Source: Clostridiales bacterium
GTDB lineage: Bacteria > Bacillota > Clostridia > Christensenellales > CAG-314
Reading direction: 5' to 3'
Length of the DNA: 31,628 bases
Assembly (NCBI GenBank): GCA_004558105.1
Contig: SFEB01000018.1
Coordinates: 1-31,628 of the forward strand
Below are positions 21,682-29,560 of the stretch, in pieces. Numbering within the stretch: position 1 is the first letter of the stretch; every line of letters begins with the position of its first letter. The notes under the pieces were generated by a model that worked only from the letters and a program-made list of their open reading frames with translations, did no database searches and was not told the origin of the DNA. Position numbers and translations under genes: made by a program.

Positions 21682-22632
21682 TTATTTTTTGTTCTTTTTC
21701 TTTCTTTCTTCTTTGATTTGTTTTCTCAACTCTGCAAGACGCGCCTTTTTTTCTTTGTTTTTCGTCTTGATGCGTTCAAGAACAAGTTCTTTGGTATAAG
21801 TCTTTTTGCCGGGTTTGAGCAATTCCTGAGGGTGCGCCAGCAAAGAACTCCACATTCTCAGCGTATTCGCCATATAAAGTCCGTCCATGTACCTTTCGTC
21901 CATGGTTATACCGATAGTAAACCCCTTTCCGGCATGCACGTCACCGTCGGCAGTCGCCTTAGCCGTCATTTTTTCCTTACCTATCGCAAAGAACATTCCT
22001 ACCGTTCCGAAGTCGTAAATATGGTGGTAAATATAGTCGCATTTAATGGACTTTAAAAAAGTGATGAAACAACTGGTGTGAAACGGACTTGCTTCCACAA
22101 CTTTTTTAGGCATCAGACCGTGTTTGTCCAAACCCATGAGAAATCCGACTGCGGCGCTCATTATCCACGTCGGGCAACGGGTGAGTTTGTCCATCAACAA
22201 ATCGAGTTTATTGAGTCCCGTATCCTTGTTGTTGGCAAGAATAACCTCTTTCAACTTTCTGCTGACGTCCTTTATGGATTCGCTTCCGTCAAAGTCGATC
22301 TTTACTATCGTTTCCGCGCCAAGTTCCTTCAAACCCTTCTTTATAACGAAGGCGACCGTCATAGAGTATCTGTCGTAAATCTTTTTTCCGACGATAAAAC
22401 GGTTCAACTCCTCGCGCATAGAATAAAGCCTGACTATGCTTGCGAGAATCACGTCGTTAAAACTATACTCCTCTCCTTTTGCGCTTTGTTCGGCAATAAA
22501 AGCTTCTATGGGCGCACTGTCAACCTCCAACTTTGCATAGTTTTGCGCGTCGTAAGTTTTTTTCATAACGTACGGCATCAACTGCGTTACCGGGTCGATA
22601 TAGGTTGCGCGTTTTCCGTCTGGTCTTGCCAT
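21682..22632 (-). CDS. Stand-alone 2-oxoacid dehydrogenase E2-like acyltransferase (probable catalytic His missing)
   Basis: 316 residues that match only the catalytic, chloramphenicol-acetyltransferase-like domain of E2 proteins; no lipoyl or subunit-binding domain is present. Recognisable parts are SFNDVILASIVRLYSMREELNRF in two parts (about 57-79), the DFGTVGMFFAIGK strand, and the C-terminal active-site segment. There the family's DHRxxDG motif reads DERYMDG (about 247-253), so the expected catalytic histidine is Glu while the Asp is kept. The C-terminus ends in a very basic helix (LAELRKQIKEERKKKNKK). No E1 or E3 genes are nearby. Similar proteins occur in other Clostridia under the E2 name, without a known role. 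The start has GGAGGA about nine bases upstream. Confidence 0.82.
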   Translation of the reverse strand: MARPDGKRATYIDPVTQLMPYVMKKTYDAQNYAKLEVDSAPIEAFIAEQSAKGEEYSFNDVILASIVRLYSMREELNRFIVGKKIYDRYSMTVAFVIKKGLKELGAETIVKIDFDGSESIKDVSRKLKEVILANNKDTGLNKLDLLMDKLTRCPTWIMSAAVGFLMGLDKHGLMPKKVVEASPFHTSCFITFLKSIKCDYIYHHIYDFGTVGMFFAIGKEKMTAKATADGDVHAGKGFTIGITMDERYMDGLYMANTLRMWSSLLAHPQELLKPGKKTYTKELVLERIKTKNKEKKARLAELRKQIKEERKKKNKK

Positions 22633-22847
22633 ATATGCAATCTTCCTCCGCCGATAATTATGACTTTTTTCTAAAAAAATGTCAACTTTATTTTACGGTC
22701 CGACAAGAAAAAAGACAAATACGTCGATATGTCTTTTAACTTCGTAGATATACCTTGCCCGTTAAAAAGGTTTCAAATAATAATTATCGCCGTTTAATAT
22801 TCTTGCCTGTTTTTGATTAAAAATGCCGTTGCAGACAAAAAAGCAGA

Positions 22848-22883
22848 TAAAAAAAGCCCTCTCCGAAAAGAGAGGACTTTTTA
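22848..22883 (-). terminator. Terminator after groEL
   Basis: Stem AAAAAGTCCTCTC / GAGAGGGCTTTTT on the minus strand with one G-U pair, 13 bases after the groEL stop. Nothing else is recognisable in 22633-22850. Confidence 0.88.
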
Positions 22884-22895
22884 ATTTATCAGGGA

Positions 22896-24521
22896 TTAAT
22901 ACATGTCGCCGCCCATCTGGGGATTTGCCTGAGTCGCCGCAGGTTCCGGAATATCCGCAACCGCGCCTTCGGTGGTGAGCATTACGCCTGCAATACTTGC
23001 CGCATTCTGCAACGCACTGCGAGTAACCTTGGTAGGATCGATAATGCCGTTTGCAACCATATCGACGTATTGGTCGGTATAAGCGTTGTAACCGTAGTTG
23101 GGCTTGTTGGATCTGATAACGTTGTACAATACGACGCTTCCGTCTACGCCTGCGTTGACTGCGATTTGTCTCAACGGTTCTTTAATTGCCGCCAGAACGA
23201 TAGCAGCACCCGTCTTTTCGTCGCCCTTCAATTGAGAAATCAAAGAATTGAGTTTCTTGACTGCGGACAAAAGCGCAGTGCCGCCACCGGGAACGATACC
23301 CTCTTCTACCGCCGCGCGAGTCGCGTTGAGAGCGTCTTCGATGCGGAGTTTCTTTTCTTTCATTTCCAACTCTGTCGCCGCGCCGACGTGGATAACCGCT
23401 ACGCCGCCTGCAAGTTTGGCAAGACGTTCCTGATATTTTTCTTTGTCGTATTCGCTGGTGGTTTCTGCGGCAAGAGTTCTGAGTTGTCTGACTCTTTGAG
23501 CAATGTCTTCTTTGCTGCCGGCGCCTTCGACGATAATGGTGTTTTCTTTGTCAACCTTGACTTGTTTTGCTCTGCCGAGCATAGAAAGGTTGGCGTCTTT
23601 GAGTTCGATACCGACTTCGCTGGTAATAACCGTACCGCCGGTAAGAATTGCGATATCCTGCAACATTTCCTTACGTCTGTCGCCGAAACCGGGAGCCTTA
23701 ACCGCAACGCAGTTGAACGCGCCGCGCAATTTGTTGAGGATAAGAGTAGTCAAAGCTTCGCCTTCTACGTCCTCTGCAATGATAAGAAGTTTTTTGCCCG
23801 TCTTTACTACCTGTTCCAACAAGGGCAGAATTTCCTGAATATTGCTGATTTTCTTGTCCGTTATCATGATGAGAGCGTCGTCGAGAACGGCTTCCATTTT
23901 TTCGGTATTGGTTGCCATGTAAGGAGAACAATAACCGCGGTCAAACTGCATACCTTCTACGATATTGAGTTCCGTCTTCATCGTTTTGCTCTCTTCTACC
24001 GTGATAACGCCGTCGTTGCCAACCTTTTCCATTGCGTCGGAAATAAGTTGACCGATAACCTCGTCGCCCGCGGAAATACTTGCAACCTGTGCAATATCGT
24101 TTTTGCCGCTGACGGGTTTGCTGATGGCTTTGAGACTGTCGACGCAGACTGCAACGGCTTTGTCAATACCCTTTTTAAGAACGATGGGGTTGGCGCCTGC
24201 CGCCACGTTTTTGCTGCCTTCTTTAATGATGGACTGAGCGAGAACTACAGCCGTAGTCGTGCCGTCGCCCGCTACGTCGTTGGTCTTCGTGGAAACTTCT
24301 TTGATTATCTGCGCGCCCATGTTTTCAAACGCGTCGGGAAGTTCTATTTCTTTTGCAATCGTCACACCGTCGTTGGTGATAAGCGGACTGCCGTATTTGC
24401 GCTCTAAGACGACGTTACGTCCTTTGGGACCAAGCGTGATTTTTACTACGTCTGCCAGATCGTTGATGCCTTTAAGCAAAGCTTCTCTTGCTTCGCTTCC
24501 GTATTTAACTTGTTTTGCCAT
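22896..24521 (-). CDS. groL: Chaperonin GroEL (60 kDa)
   Basis: 541 residues, normal length. Forms the 14-subunit folding chamber that works with GroES. The ATP-binding motif VAGDGTTTAVVLAQ (about 84-97) with KITLGPKGRNVVLE (about 28-41) and GGGTALL near the C-terminal equatorial domain are all present. The apical segment DRGYCSPYM and AAVEEGIVPGGG signatures are normal. The C-terminus ends MGGDMY, with no long GGM repeat. It follows groES by 14 bases in a bicistronic operon under CIRCE control. Confidence 0.99.
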   Translation of the reverse strand: MAKQVKYGSEAREALLKGINDLADVVKITLGPKGRNVVLERKYGSPLITNDGVTIAKEIELPDAFENMGAQIIKEVSTKTNDVAGDGTTTAVVLAQSIIKEGSKNVAAGANPIVLKKGIDKAVAVCVDSLKAISKPVSGKNDIAQVASISAGDEVIGQLISDAMEKVGNDGVITVEESKTMKTELNIVEGMQFDRGYCSPYMATNTEKMEAVLDDALIMITDKKISNIQEILPLLEQVVKTGKKLLIIAEDVEGEALTTLILNKLRGAFNCVAVKAPGFGDRRKEMLQDIAILTGGTVITSEVGIELKDANLSMLGRAKQVKVDKENTIIVEGAGSKEDIAQRVRQLRTLAAETTSEYDKEKYQERLAKLAGGVAVIHVGAATELEMKEKKLRIEDALNATRAAVEEGIVPGGGTALLSAVKKLNSLISQLKGDEKTGAAIVLAAIKEPLRQIAVNAGVDGSVVLYNVIRSNKPNYGYNAYTDQYVDMVANGIIDPTKVTRSALQNAASIAGVMLTTEGAVADIPEPAATQANPQMGGDMY

Positions 24522-24535
24522 TTCAATTCGCCTCC

Positions 24536-24820
24536 TTACTCTACAACAGCGAGAATGTCGCTTTGTTTAATAATGACAACTTCTTGCCCGTCAATCTTGA
24601 ATTGACTGCCGGAATAGCGAGCAAACAAAACTTTGTCGCCCTCTTTGACTTGCATTTTGACTTCTTTGCCGTCAATCATTCCGCCGGGGCCGACGGAAAT
24701 AACTTCTGCTACCTCGCTCTTTTCCTGAGCGTTGGAAGGCAAAAAGAAACTGCCTTGTTTTTCCTCGGTCTGTTCGCAAATCTTGACTACTATCTTGTCA
24801 AACAATGGTCTTAACTTCAT
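24536..24820 (-). CDS. groS: Co-chaperonin GroES (10 kDa)
   Basis: 94 residues. Heptameric lid of GroEL. MKLRPLFDKIVVKICEQTEE at the start, the mobile loop with its GroEL-binding residues (KQGSFFLPSNAQEKSEVAEV in order, about 22-41), and the conserved VISVGPGG and GDKVLFARYSG strands are present. The mobile-loop tripeptide is FLP rather than the usual IVL. First gene of the groES-groEL operon. A CIRCE element lies in its leader 42-68 bases upstream, and GGAGG precedes the start. Confidence 0.98.
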   Translation of the reverse strand: MKLRPLFDKIVVKICEQTEEKQGSFFLPSNAQEKSEVAEVISVGPGGMIDGKEVKMQVKEGDKVLFARYSGSQFKIDGQEVVIIKQSDILAVVE

Positions 24821-24861
24821 AATATAACCTCCGTGTCATTTTTATTTTCGTTTTTATGTTT

Positions 24862-24888
24862 TTAGCACTCTCGCACTTGGAGTGCTAA
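24862..24888 (-). promoter_or_regulatory. CIRCE operator (HrcA binding site)
   Basis: Perfect consensus TTAGCACTC, nine-base spacer, GAGTGCTAA. It lies immediately downstream of the groES promoter, so HrcA binding would block transcription until heat shock. Confidence 0.97.
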
Positions 24889-24896
24889 CTATCACT

Positions 24897-24924
24897 ATTA
24901 TATACCCCTTTTTCAGTTTGTCAA
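24897..24924 (-). promoter_or_regulatory. Promoter of groES-groEL
   Basis: Minus strand TTGACA (24924-24919), 16-base spacer, TATAAT (24902-24897), directly upstream of the CIRCE element. Confidence 0.88.
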
Positions 24925-25016
24925 GAAAAAAATCGATATTTTTTCAAATTTTTTTTTAAATTTTTTTCATCGCTTGATTTTATCAGATATACGGCGATTT
25001 TTTTTGTCTTTTTTTG

Positions 25017-25045
25017 TTGAAATAAACGAAATAATATGGTAAAAT
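25017..25045 (+). promoter_or_regulatory. Promoter of the dCMP deaminase gene
   Basis: TTGAAA (25017-25022), 17-base spacer, TAAAAT (25040-25045). It leaves a leader of about 65 bases in which I see no clear structure. Confidence 0.7.
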
Positions 25046-25118
25046 AAACCAAAGTAATCGTTTTGCGATCGGGAAGGTCGTTAAAATCAAGTATCAGTAA
25101 CCTCAGGAGAAAACAAAC

Positions 25119-25571
25119 ATGGATAAATGGGATAAACGTTTTATGGAAATGGCTCAACTAGTGGCAACCTGGTCAAGTTGCTATCAGGAAAACCGCAAGA
25201 TAGGCGCTATCATCGTAAAAGACAAACGTATTCTGACTACCGGCTACAACGGCGCGCCGGCAGGGATAGAAAGTTGCGTCGAACGACAAGAATGTATGCG
25301 TCGCGTTCTCAACATTCCAAGCGGAACACGCCACGAACTTTGTTACGCCGTCCACGCCGAACAGAACGCTATCATTCAGGCGGCAAGACTCGGCATTTCT
25401 CTTTCGGAAGCAACCTTGTACTGCACCCACCAACCTTGCGTCATCTGTGCCAAAATGATAATCAACAGCGGTATAAAGCGCATCGTCTTTAAATACGGCT
25501 ACCCCGACGAATTTGCGATGCAACTCTTTAAAGAAGCAAACGTTTCGGTAGAACAATACGACGAAGAATAA
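25119..25571 (+). CDS. dCMP/cytidine deaminase family protein (ComEB-like)
   Basis: 150 residues. The zinc-dependent deaminase motif is complete: VHAEQNAI (about 77-84, catalytic HAE) and HQPCVICAKMI (about 105-115, PCxxC). An extra Cys/His set in the N-terminal half (ESCVERQECMRR and TRHELCYAVHAE) gives the second zinc site seen in ComEB-type dCMP deaminases. The likely reaction is dCMP to dUMP, feeding thymidylate synthesis. The protein starts MDKWDKRFMEMAQLVATWSS, the usual beginning of the family, and has AGGAG about eight bases upstream. It is a monocistronic gene with its own promoter and terminator. No competence genes are nearby. Confidence 0.94.
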   Translation: MDKWDKRFMEMAQLVATWSSCYQENRKIGAIIVKDKRILTTGYNGAPAGIESCVERQECMRRVLNIPSGTRHELCYAVHAEQNAIIQAARLGISLSEATLYCTHQPCVICAKMIINSGIKRIVFKYGYPDEFAMQLFKEANVSVEQYDEE

Positions 25572-25654
25572 CCACTTAAGAATAAAAGAACGAATTATTT
25601 TACAAAAGAAAGGAACGGAATATTACCTCAGATAAACGATAAAATGTACCGAGG

Positions 25655-25688
25655 ATAAAAAAAGCGCCCGTCGGCGCTTTTTTTGTTT
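25655..25688 (+). terminator. Terminator after the dCMP deaminase gene
   Basis: Stem AAAAAAAGCGCC / GGCGCTTTTTTT with loop CGTC, about 85 bases after the stop codon. It is symmetrical and could also act on the minus strand after hpf (25745). Confidence 0.88.
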
Positions 25689-25744
25689 GTTTTAAATAAT
25701 TATCCGTTTTAAACAATCGTTTATAAGTTTATAACGTTATAGTA

Positions 25745-26287
25745 CTAATCTCTGTACATATACGGTTGCAGTAAACCGATTTTTCCGTCGTGGCGGCGGT
25801 AAACTACTTCTACGTTATTGGTTGCAGAGTTGACGAAGATATAAAAGTCATGGTCGAGCAATTCCAATTGCGCGATGGCTTCTTTGACGTCCACGGATTC
25901 GATTGCAAACTTCTTGACCTTTGCAATCTCGGGCGTAACGTCCTCTTCCACGCCTGTGACGTAAACGTAATCGTTGTCCTGAACGACGGGCTGTTTACCG
26001 CTTTTATCGGCAAGTTTCTCTTTGTGTTTGATAATCTGGCGTTCGAGCTTGGGCAAAGCGGCGTCGATGTTATAGTACATGGTGTCGCCTTCTACCTCGG
26101 CGCGGAATTGTTGATGATTGTAATTTATTGACAATTCTAAACGACAGCGTTTGCCGTCGCCGGATAAAACAACCTTTGCGGTCGGTTCCTCCGGAAAATA
26201 CTTGTCGAGTTTTTGCAATTTTTTGTCAATAATTGCTTCGAGGTTGCCTCTGATCGTGTAATTTTTTGCTACGATGTCTAATTTCAT
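25745..26287 (-). CDS. hpf: Ribosome hibernation promoting factor, long form
   Basis: 180 residues from the ATG at 26287, chosen because AAGGAGGA precedes it and the family start MKLDIVAKNYTIRGNLEAII follows; a frame to 26320 adds 11 residues without a site. The N-terminal domain (about 1-100) binds the 30S decoding and P-site region. The C-terminal domain (about 125-180, ESVDVKEAIAQLELLDHDFY and VVYRRHDGKIGLLQP) drives dimerisation of 70S into 100S ribosomes. Long HPF is the only hibernation factor in most Bacillota. It follows clpC by 52 bases, with a small hairpin AGCGT-GAAA-ACGCT (26308-26321) in the gap, so at least part of its expression may come from the clpC promoter. Confidence 0.95.
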   Translation of the reverse strand: MKLDIVAKNYTIRGNLEAIIDKKLQKLDKYFPEEPTAKVVLSGDGKRCRLELSINYNHQQFRAEVEGDTMYYNIDAALPKLERQIIKHKEKLADKSGKQPVVQDNDYVYVTGVEEDVTPEIAKVKKFAIESVDVKEAIAQLELLDHDFYIFVNSATNNVEVVYRRHDGKIGLLQPYMYRD

Positions 26288-26339
26288 GTGAGTAGTCCTC
26301 CTTATTTTAAGCGTTTTCACGCTGTTTTTTTCGTTATAA

Positions 26340-28688
26340 CTATTTTCTGAATAGAATTCTGTCGTCTACGGCGTCTATCCGTATCGAATCGCCCTTCTTT
26401 ATTTTTTGCGCCAGCAACGCCTCGGATAATTTGTCTTCGACCGTACGCTGAATAACCCGTTTTAAAGGACGCGCGCCGTATTCCGCGCTATAACCTTTTT
26501 TAGCCAGCAACTGTATCGCCGACGGTGTAAACGTCACGTGCAGACCGTTTTCTTCCAGACGTTTGCAGAGTTTGTCCGCAAAAATCTCCGCGATTTTAAG
26601 CGTTGCCGCCATGGTCAACGGATGGAACACGATAATATCGTCCACGCGGTTTAAAAACTCGGGACGGAAGGTCTTTTTCAAAGCCCCCATATAGGTCTGT
26701 CTGAGTTGTTCGTACCCCATACGTTGGTTTGCGGTCGCAATATCCGCACCAACGTTGCTCGTCATGATGATGACCGTGTTTTTAAAGTCTATTATCCGTC
26801 CGCGGTTGTCCGTCAGACGCCCCTCGTCGAGTATCTGCAAAAAGATGTTGAATATATCCTTATTGGCTTTTTCTATCTCGTCGAACAAAACGATGGAATA
26901 CGGGCGGCGACGTACCTTTTCGGTCAACTGACCGCTTTCTTCGTACCCCACGAAACCCGGAGGCGCGCCTATGAGTTTGCTTACGCTGTTGGGCTCGCCG
27001 TACTCGCTCATGTCGAGAGTAATTATATCCCTTTCGTCGCCGAACATATTTTTTGCCAGAGCCTTGCAAAGTTCCGTTTTACCCACGCCGGTACTTCCGA
27101 CAAAAATGAAACTGCCTATCGGCCGCTTGGGGTCTTTCAAACCCGCTCTCGCACGACGCATTGCCGTGGAAACGGCTCTGACCGCCTCTTCCTGACCGAC
27201 TACGCTTTCGGACAAGGTTTTTTCGAGGTTAAGTAGTTTTTCGCTTTCGCTCTCGCTTAATTTCGACACGGGTACACCCGTCCACTGCGAAACGGTCTGA
27301 GCTACCGTCTCTTCGGTGACTATCGGTTTGGCTCGGTCGGGAAGAGAATCCCGTAATTTTTCCAACTCTGCGTTAAGTTGATTTATCTTACCCATCAATG
27401 CTTTTGCCGTATCGAAATCGTCGGTTAATTTCACCGCTTCTTTCTGCGCCGTAAGAGCCGCTATTCTGTCCTTTAACGCGTCGATTTGCGGCGACGCCAC
27501 TGCCGATTCAAGACGGGTTCTGCTCGCCGATTCGTCGATAACGTCCACGGCTTTGTCAGGCAGGTACCTGTCGGTAATATATCTGTCCGATAATTTTGCC
27601 GCGGCAAACAACGCTTCGTCGGTAATGGCTATACCGTGATGCGCTTCGTACTTGGGACGGATACCCTTGAGTATTTCAAAGGTCTGTTCCACCGTCGGTT
27701 GCTCTATGTTTACGACCTGAAAACGCCTTTCCAACGCCGCGTCTTTTGCAATATATCTGTTGTACTCGTCCGCCGTCGTCGCGCCTATCGTCTGCAATTC
27801 GCCTCTGGCAAGAATGGGTTTTAAAATCTCGGCGATATCCATTTTGCTGTCACCCGTGCTGCCTGCGCCGATGATATTATGGATTTCGTCGATAAAGAGA
27901 ATTATATCCTTTCTGTTCTGAATATAGTCTATCGCGTCGTGAAACTTCTGCTCGAACTCGCCGCGGAAGCGCGTACCTGCCAGCAATCCGGCGATATCTA
28001 GGCTGAAAATAATCTTTCCCTTAAGCAAATCGGGAACCTTGTTTTTGGCGATAAGACCGCAAAGTCCTTCCACCACCGCCGATTTACCCACGCCGGCTTC
28101 GCCCGTAAGTACCGGGTTGTTTTTAGTGCGACGGCAAAGTATTCTTATCATACGGTCGATTTCGTCCTTACGACCTATAACGGGGTCGATTTTACCCGCT
28201 TTCGCCCGAGCCGTCATACTGTAACCGAAACTTTCCAGCGGACCTAAATCTTCTTTACCTTCTACCGTCGCCAAAAGCGACCCGGCAGAAAGTTTTTCCG
28301 TCAAAAAACTCTTCATTTTAGAGTAGTCGTAACCGTCGTTTTCAAAAGCCTGTTTTACGGCAGAATCGGTAACCAGCAAAGCAAGCAACAAATGCGTACT
28401 TTCTATTTCCCTGCATTTTGCGTTAACGCTTATGCGTTCCGCCATGTCGAAAGCGTCGTTCAGTTCATCCGAAAAAACGGCGACGTTACTGCGGCTGGAC
28501 GTATCGACTTTTTTGAAAACGGTAGGCATCACACGGAATTTTAAAAGTAATTCTTTGGCTTTACAGTCAAGAGTCAACATACCCAGCAACATGTGTGTAG
28601 AAAACACGACGTTACCCGTCTTGCGCACCTCGACGAGAGCCGCGTCAGATATTCTTTTTAATTCTTCCGAAAGATTATATTGTGCCAT
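26340..28688 (-). CDS. clpC: ATP-dependent Clp protease ATP-binding subunit ClpC
   Basis: 782 residues from the ATG at 28688 (AAGGTAG upstream). HSP100 unfoldase that feeds substrates to ClpP. Order: N-terminal double Clp-N repeats (about 1-145), first AAA domain with Walker A GEAGVGKSA and Walker B ILFIDEIHNIIGAG, a short middle coiled coil (about 400-460, LKDRIAALTAQKEAVKLTDD), second AAA domain with Walker A GSTGVGKTE, Walker B IVLFDEIEKA, and the D2-small domain GYSAEYGARPLKRVIQ. The short middle domain separates it from ClpB. The ClpP-docking tripeptide position reads MGY (in ANQRMGYEQL) where VGF or LGF is usual, on a loop that is shorter than in B. subtilis. No ctsR, mcsA or mcsB is adjacent. 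Confidence 0.95.
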   Translation of the reverse strand: MAQYNLSEELKRISDAALVEVRKTGNVVFSTHMLLGMLTLDCKAKELLLKFRVMPTVFKKVDTSSRSNVAVFSDELNDAFDMAERISVNAKCREIESTHLLLALLVTDSAVKQAFENDGYDYSKMKSFLTEKLSAGSLLATVEGKEDLGPLESFGYSMTARAKAGKIDPVIGRKDEIDRMIRILCRRTKNNPVLTGEAGVGKSAVVEGLCGLIAKNKVPDLLKGKIIFSLDIAGLLAGTRFRGEFEQKFHDAIDYIQNRKDIILFIDEIHNIIGAGSTGDSKMDIAEILKPILARGELQTIGATTADEYNRYIAKDAALERRFQVVNIEQPTVEQTFEILKGIRPKYEAHHGIAITDEALFAAAKLSDRYITDRYLPDKAVDVIDESASRTRLESAVASPQIDALKDRIAALTAQKEAVKLTDDFDTAKALMGKINQLNAELEKLRDSLPDRAKPIVTEETVAQTVSQWTGVPVSKLSESESEKLLNLEKTLSESVVGQEEAVRAVSTAMRRARAGLKDPKRPIGSFIFVGSTGVGKTELCKALAKNMFGDERDIITLDMSEYGEPNSVSKLIGAPPGFVGYEESGQLTEKVRRRPYSIVLFDEIEKANKDIFNIFLQILDEGRLTDNRGRIIDFKNTVIIMTSNVGADIATANQRMGYEQLRQTYMGALKKTFRPEFLNRVDDIIVFHPLTMAATLKIAEIFADKLCKRLEENGLHVTFTPSAIQLLAKKGYSAEYGARPLKRVIQRTVEDKLSEALLAQKIKKGDSIRIDAVDDRILFRK

Positions 28689-28708
28689 ATATCTACTACC
28701 TTGTTTAT

Positions 28709-28737
28709 ATTTTATCATAGACGACGGTTTTTTTCAA
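28709..28737 (-). promoter_or_regulatory. Promoter of clpC (and probably hpf)
   Basis: Minus strand TTGAAA (28737-28732), 17-base spacer, TAAAAT (28714-28709), about 20 bases before the start. I see no CtsR heptad repeat and no CIRCE here. Confidence 0.72.
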
Positions 28738-28774
28738 TAGGTTTTTAAAAATACTTGACTTTTTTTAAAATAAA

Positions 28775-28806
28775 AAAACGACTCTTTTTTAAAGAGCCGC
28801 TTTTTT
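28775..28806 (-). terminator. Terminator after the DUF4430-type lipoprotein gene
   Basis: Stem CGGCTCTTT / AAAGAGTCG on the minus strand (one G-U pair) followed by seven T residues. It lies about 95 bases after the stop codon; the stretch in between shows nothing coding. Confidence 0.8.
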
Positions 28807-28901
28807 CCTGCCTTTTCCGGCGTTATTTACGCATTTTTCCGCTTGTTTTTTTAAGGAATTTTTCCGCACAGACAGAACAATCTTTGACACTTTTGACACT
28901 A

Positions 28902-29342
28902 TTAATAACTAATCAGAGTTATGTAAATAATGCAACCCTCTTCTACCGTCATACTGCCGATACCTACGGAAGCCGGATAAAGCATGACGCCTTCGTATTC
29001 CACGCCGTCGTAATCGGTCATCTGCTCTGCCTGAACGGAAGTATAAATACTGATATACGGATTAAAATCCTCCGACTGCTTTAAAGTAAGCACTTCCGTG
29101 AGAAACGGACCGTAATCGGAATCCTGAGCGACGTAGGTAAGACCTTGTTTTTCTTTCAGGTACTCTAAAACGTCCATAGCGTTGCAACCTTCTTTAAGTT
29201 TGTTTAAATCTACGGTGTAGACGGTGTTCGGATCAGTAGTAACTACAACCGTCATGTTCGCTTTCGGCGCGCAACCGACGAAACAGCAAACCAGAATGGT
29301 CAAAAGGGTTAACATCGATACAAGTTTAATGATTTTTTTCAT
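28902..29342 (-). CDS. Lipoprotein with DUF4430 (transcobalamin-like) domain, behind a cobalamin riboswitch
   Basis: 146 residues from the ATG at 29342 (GGAGG upstream). The longer frame to 29549 runs through the riboswitch and is not coding. The signal peptide MKKIIKLVSMLTLLTILVCC is followed by a lipobox FVGC (Cys at about 24), so the protein is membrane-anchored outside the cell. The rest is a single small domain: GCNAMDVLEYLKEKQGLTY, DYGPFLTEVLTL, FNPYISIYTSVQ and ASVGIGSMTVEEGCIIYITL. This matches DUF4430, a domain related to the C-terminal beta domain of transcobalamin/intrinsic factor. The cobalamin riboswitch (29435-29555) directly supports a role in corrinoid binding or uptake. No transporter genes are adjacent; the gene is monocistronic. 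Confidence 0.85.
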   Translation of the reverse strand: MKKIIKLVSMLTLLTILVCCFVGCAPKANMTVVVTTDPNTVYTVDLNKLKEGCNAMDVLEYLKEKQGLTYVAQDSDYGPFLTEVLTLKQSEDFNPYISIYTSVQAEQMTDYDGVEYEGVMLYPASVGIGSMTVEEGCIIYITLISY

Positions 29343-29346
29343 AAAA

Positions 29347-29381
29347 AAACCTCCATTTTTATTTAAAGAGAACGGAGGTTT
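29347..29381 (-). promoter_or_regulatory. Hairpin that would hide the lipoprotein gene's ribosome binding site
   Basis: AAACCTCC (29381-29374 on the minus strand) is perfectly complementary to GGAGGTTT (29354-29347), which contains the only ribosome binding site of the lipoprotein gene. The second arm is followed by further T residues, so it could also act as a second terminator. Confidence 0.65.
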
Positions 29382-29387
29382 ACTGCG

Positions 29388-29433
29388 TAAAAAAAACCTT
29401 CGTCCTTCTTTTTGCCCAAGAACGGTACAGGTT
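29388..29433 (-). terminator. Terminator-like expression platform of the cobalamin riboswitch
   Basis: Downstream of the B12 box, AACCT...TTCTT can pair with AAGAA...AGGTT (imperfect middle), followed by eight T residues (29396-29389 region). It fits transcription termination when cobalamin is bound. Confidence 0.6.
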
Positions 29434-29434
29434 G

Positions 29435-29555
29435 GTTTTTTGCTCGGCAGGTTGCCCGACTGTGACGGTAATGGCTGTTGCGACGGAGTTTCACCGCTCT
29501 TCCCGCTGTTAATGACTGTGCATGCAGTCAATCCGAACAAACGTATCAAATTGTG
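29435..29555 (-). ncRNA. Cobalamin riboswitch aptamer
   Basis: Minus-strand leader of the DUF4430-type lipoprotein gene. Conserved core elements occur in order: hairpin TGACTG / CAGTCA (about 29526-29509), CGGGAAGAG (29505-29497), GGTGAAACTCC (29495-29485), GCAACAGCC (about 29481-29473), and the B12 box AGTCGGGCAACCTGCCG (29461-29445). The GGTGAAA-CC and AGYC..GACCTGCC-like elements are the hallmarks of the cobalamin family. The stretch between the core and the B12 box is short, so this is a compact member. The expected terminator lies just downstream. Confidence 0.88.
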
Positions 29556-29560
29556 CTTGA

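Noticed and set aside
23070..24407. A 445-codon open frame on the plus strand opposite groEL
   Set aside because: Same cause: a complementary-frame shadow of groEL with no ribosome binding site.
28689..28760. CtsR or CIRCE operator at the clpC promoter
   Set aside because: No GGTCAAA tandem heptads and no TTAGCACTC palindrome were found.
29343..29549. N-terminal 69-residue extension of the DUF4430-type lipoprotein
   Set aside because: The open frame runs through the riboswitch and its terminator. The signal peptide and ribosome binding site fix the start at 29342.
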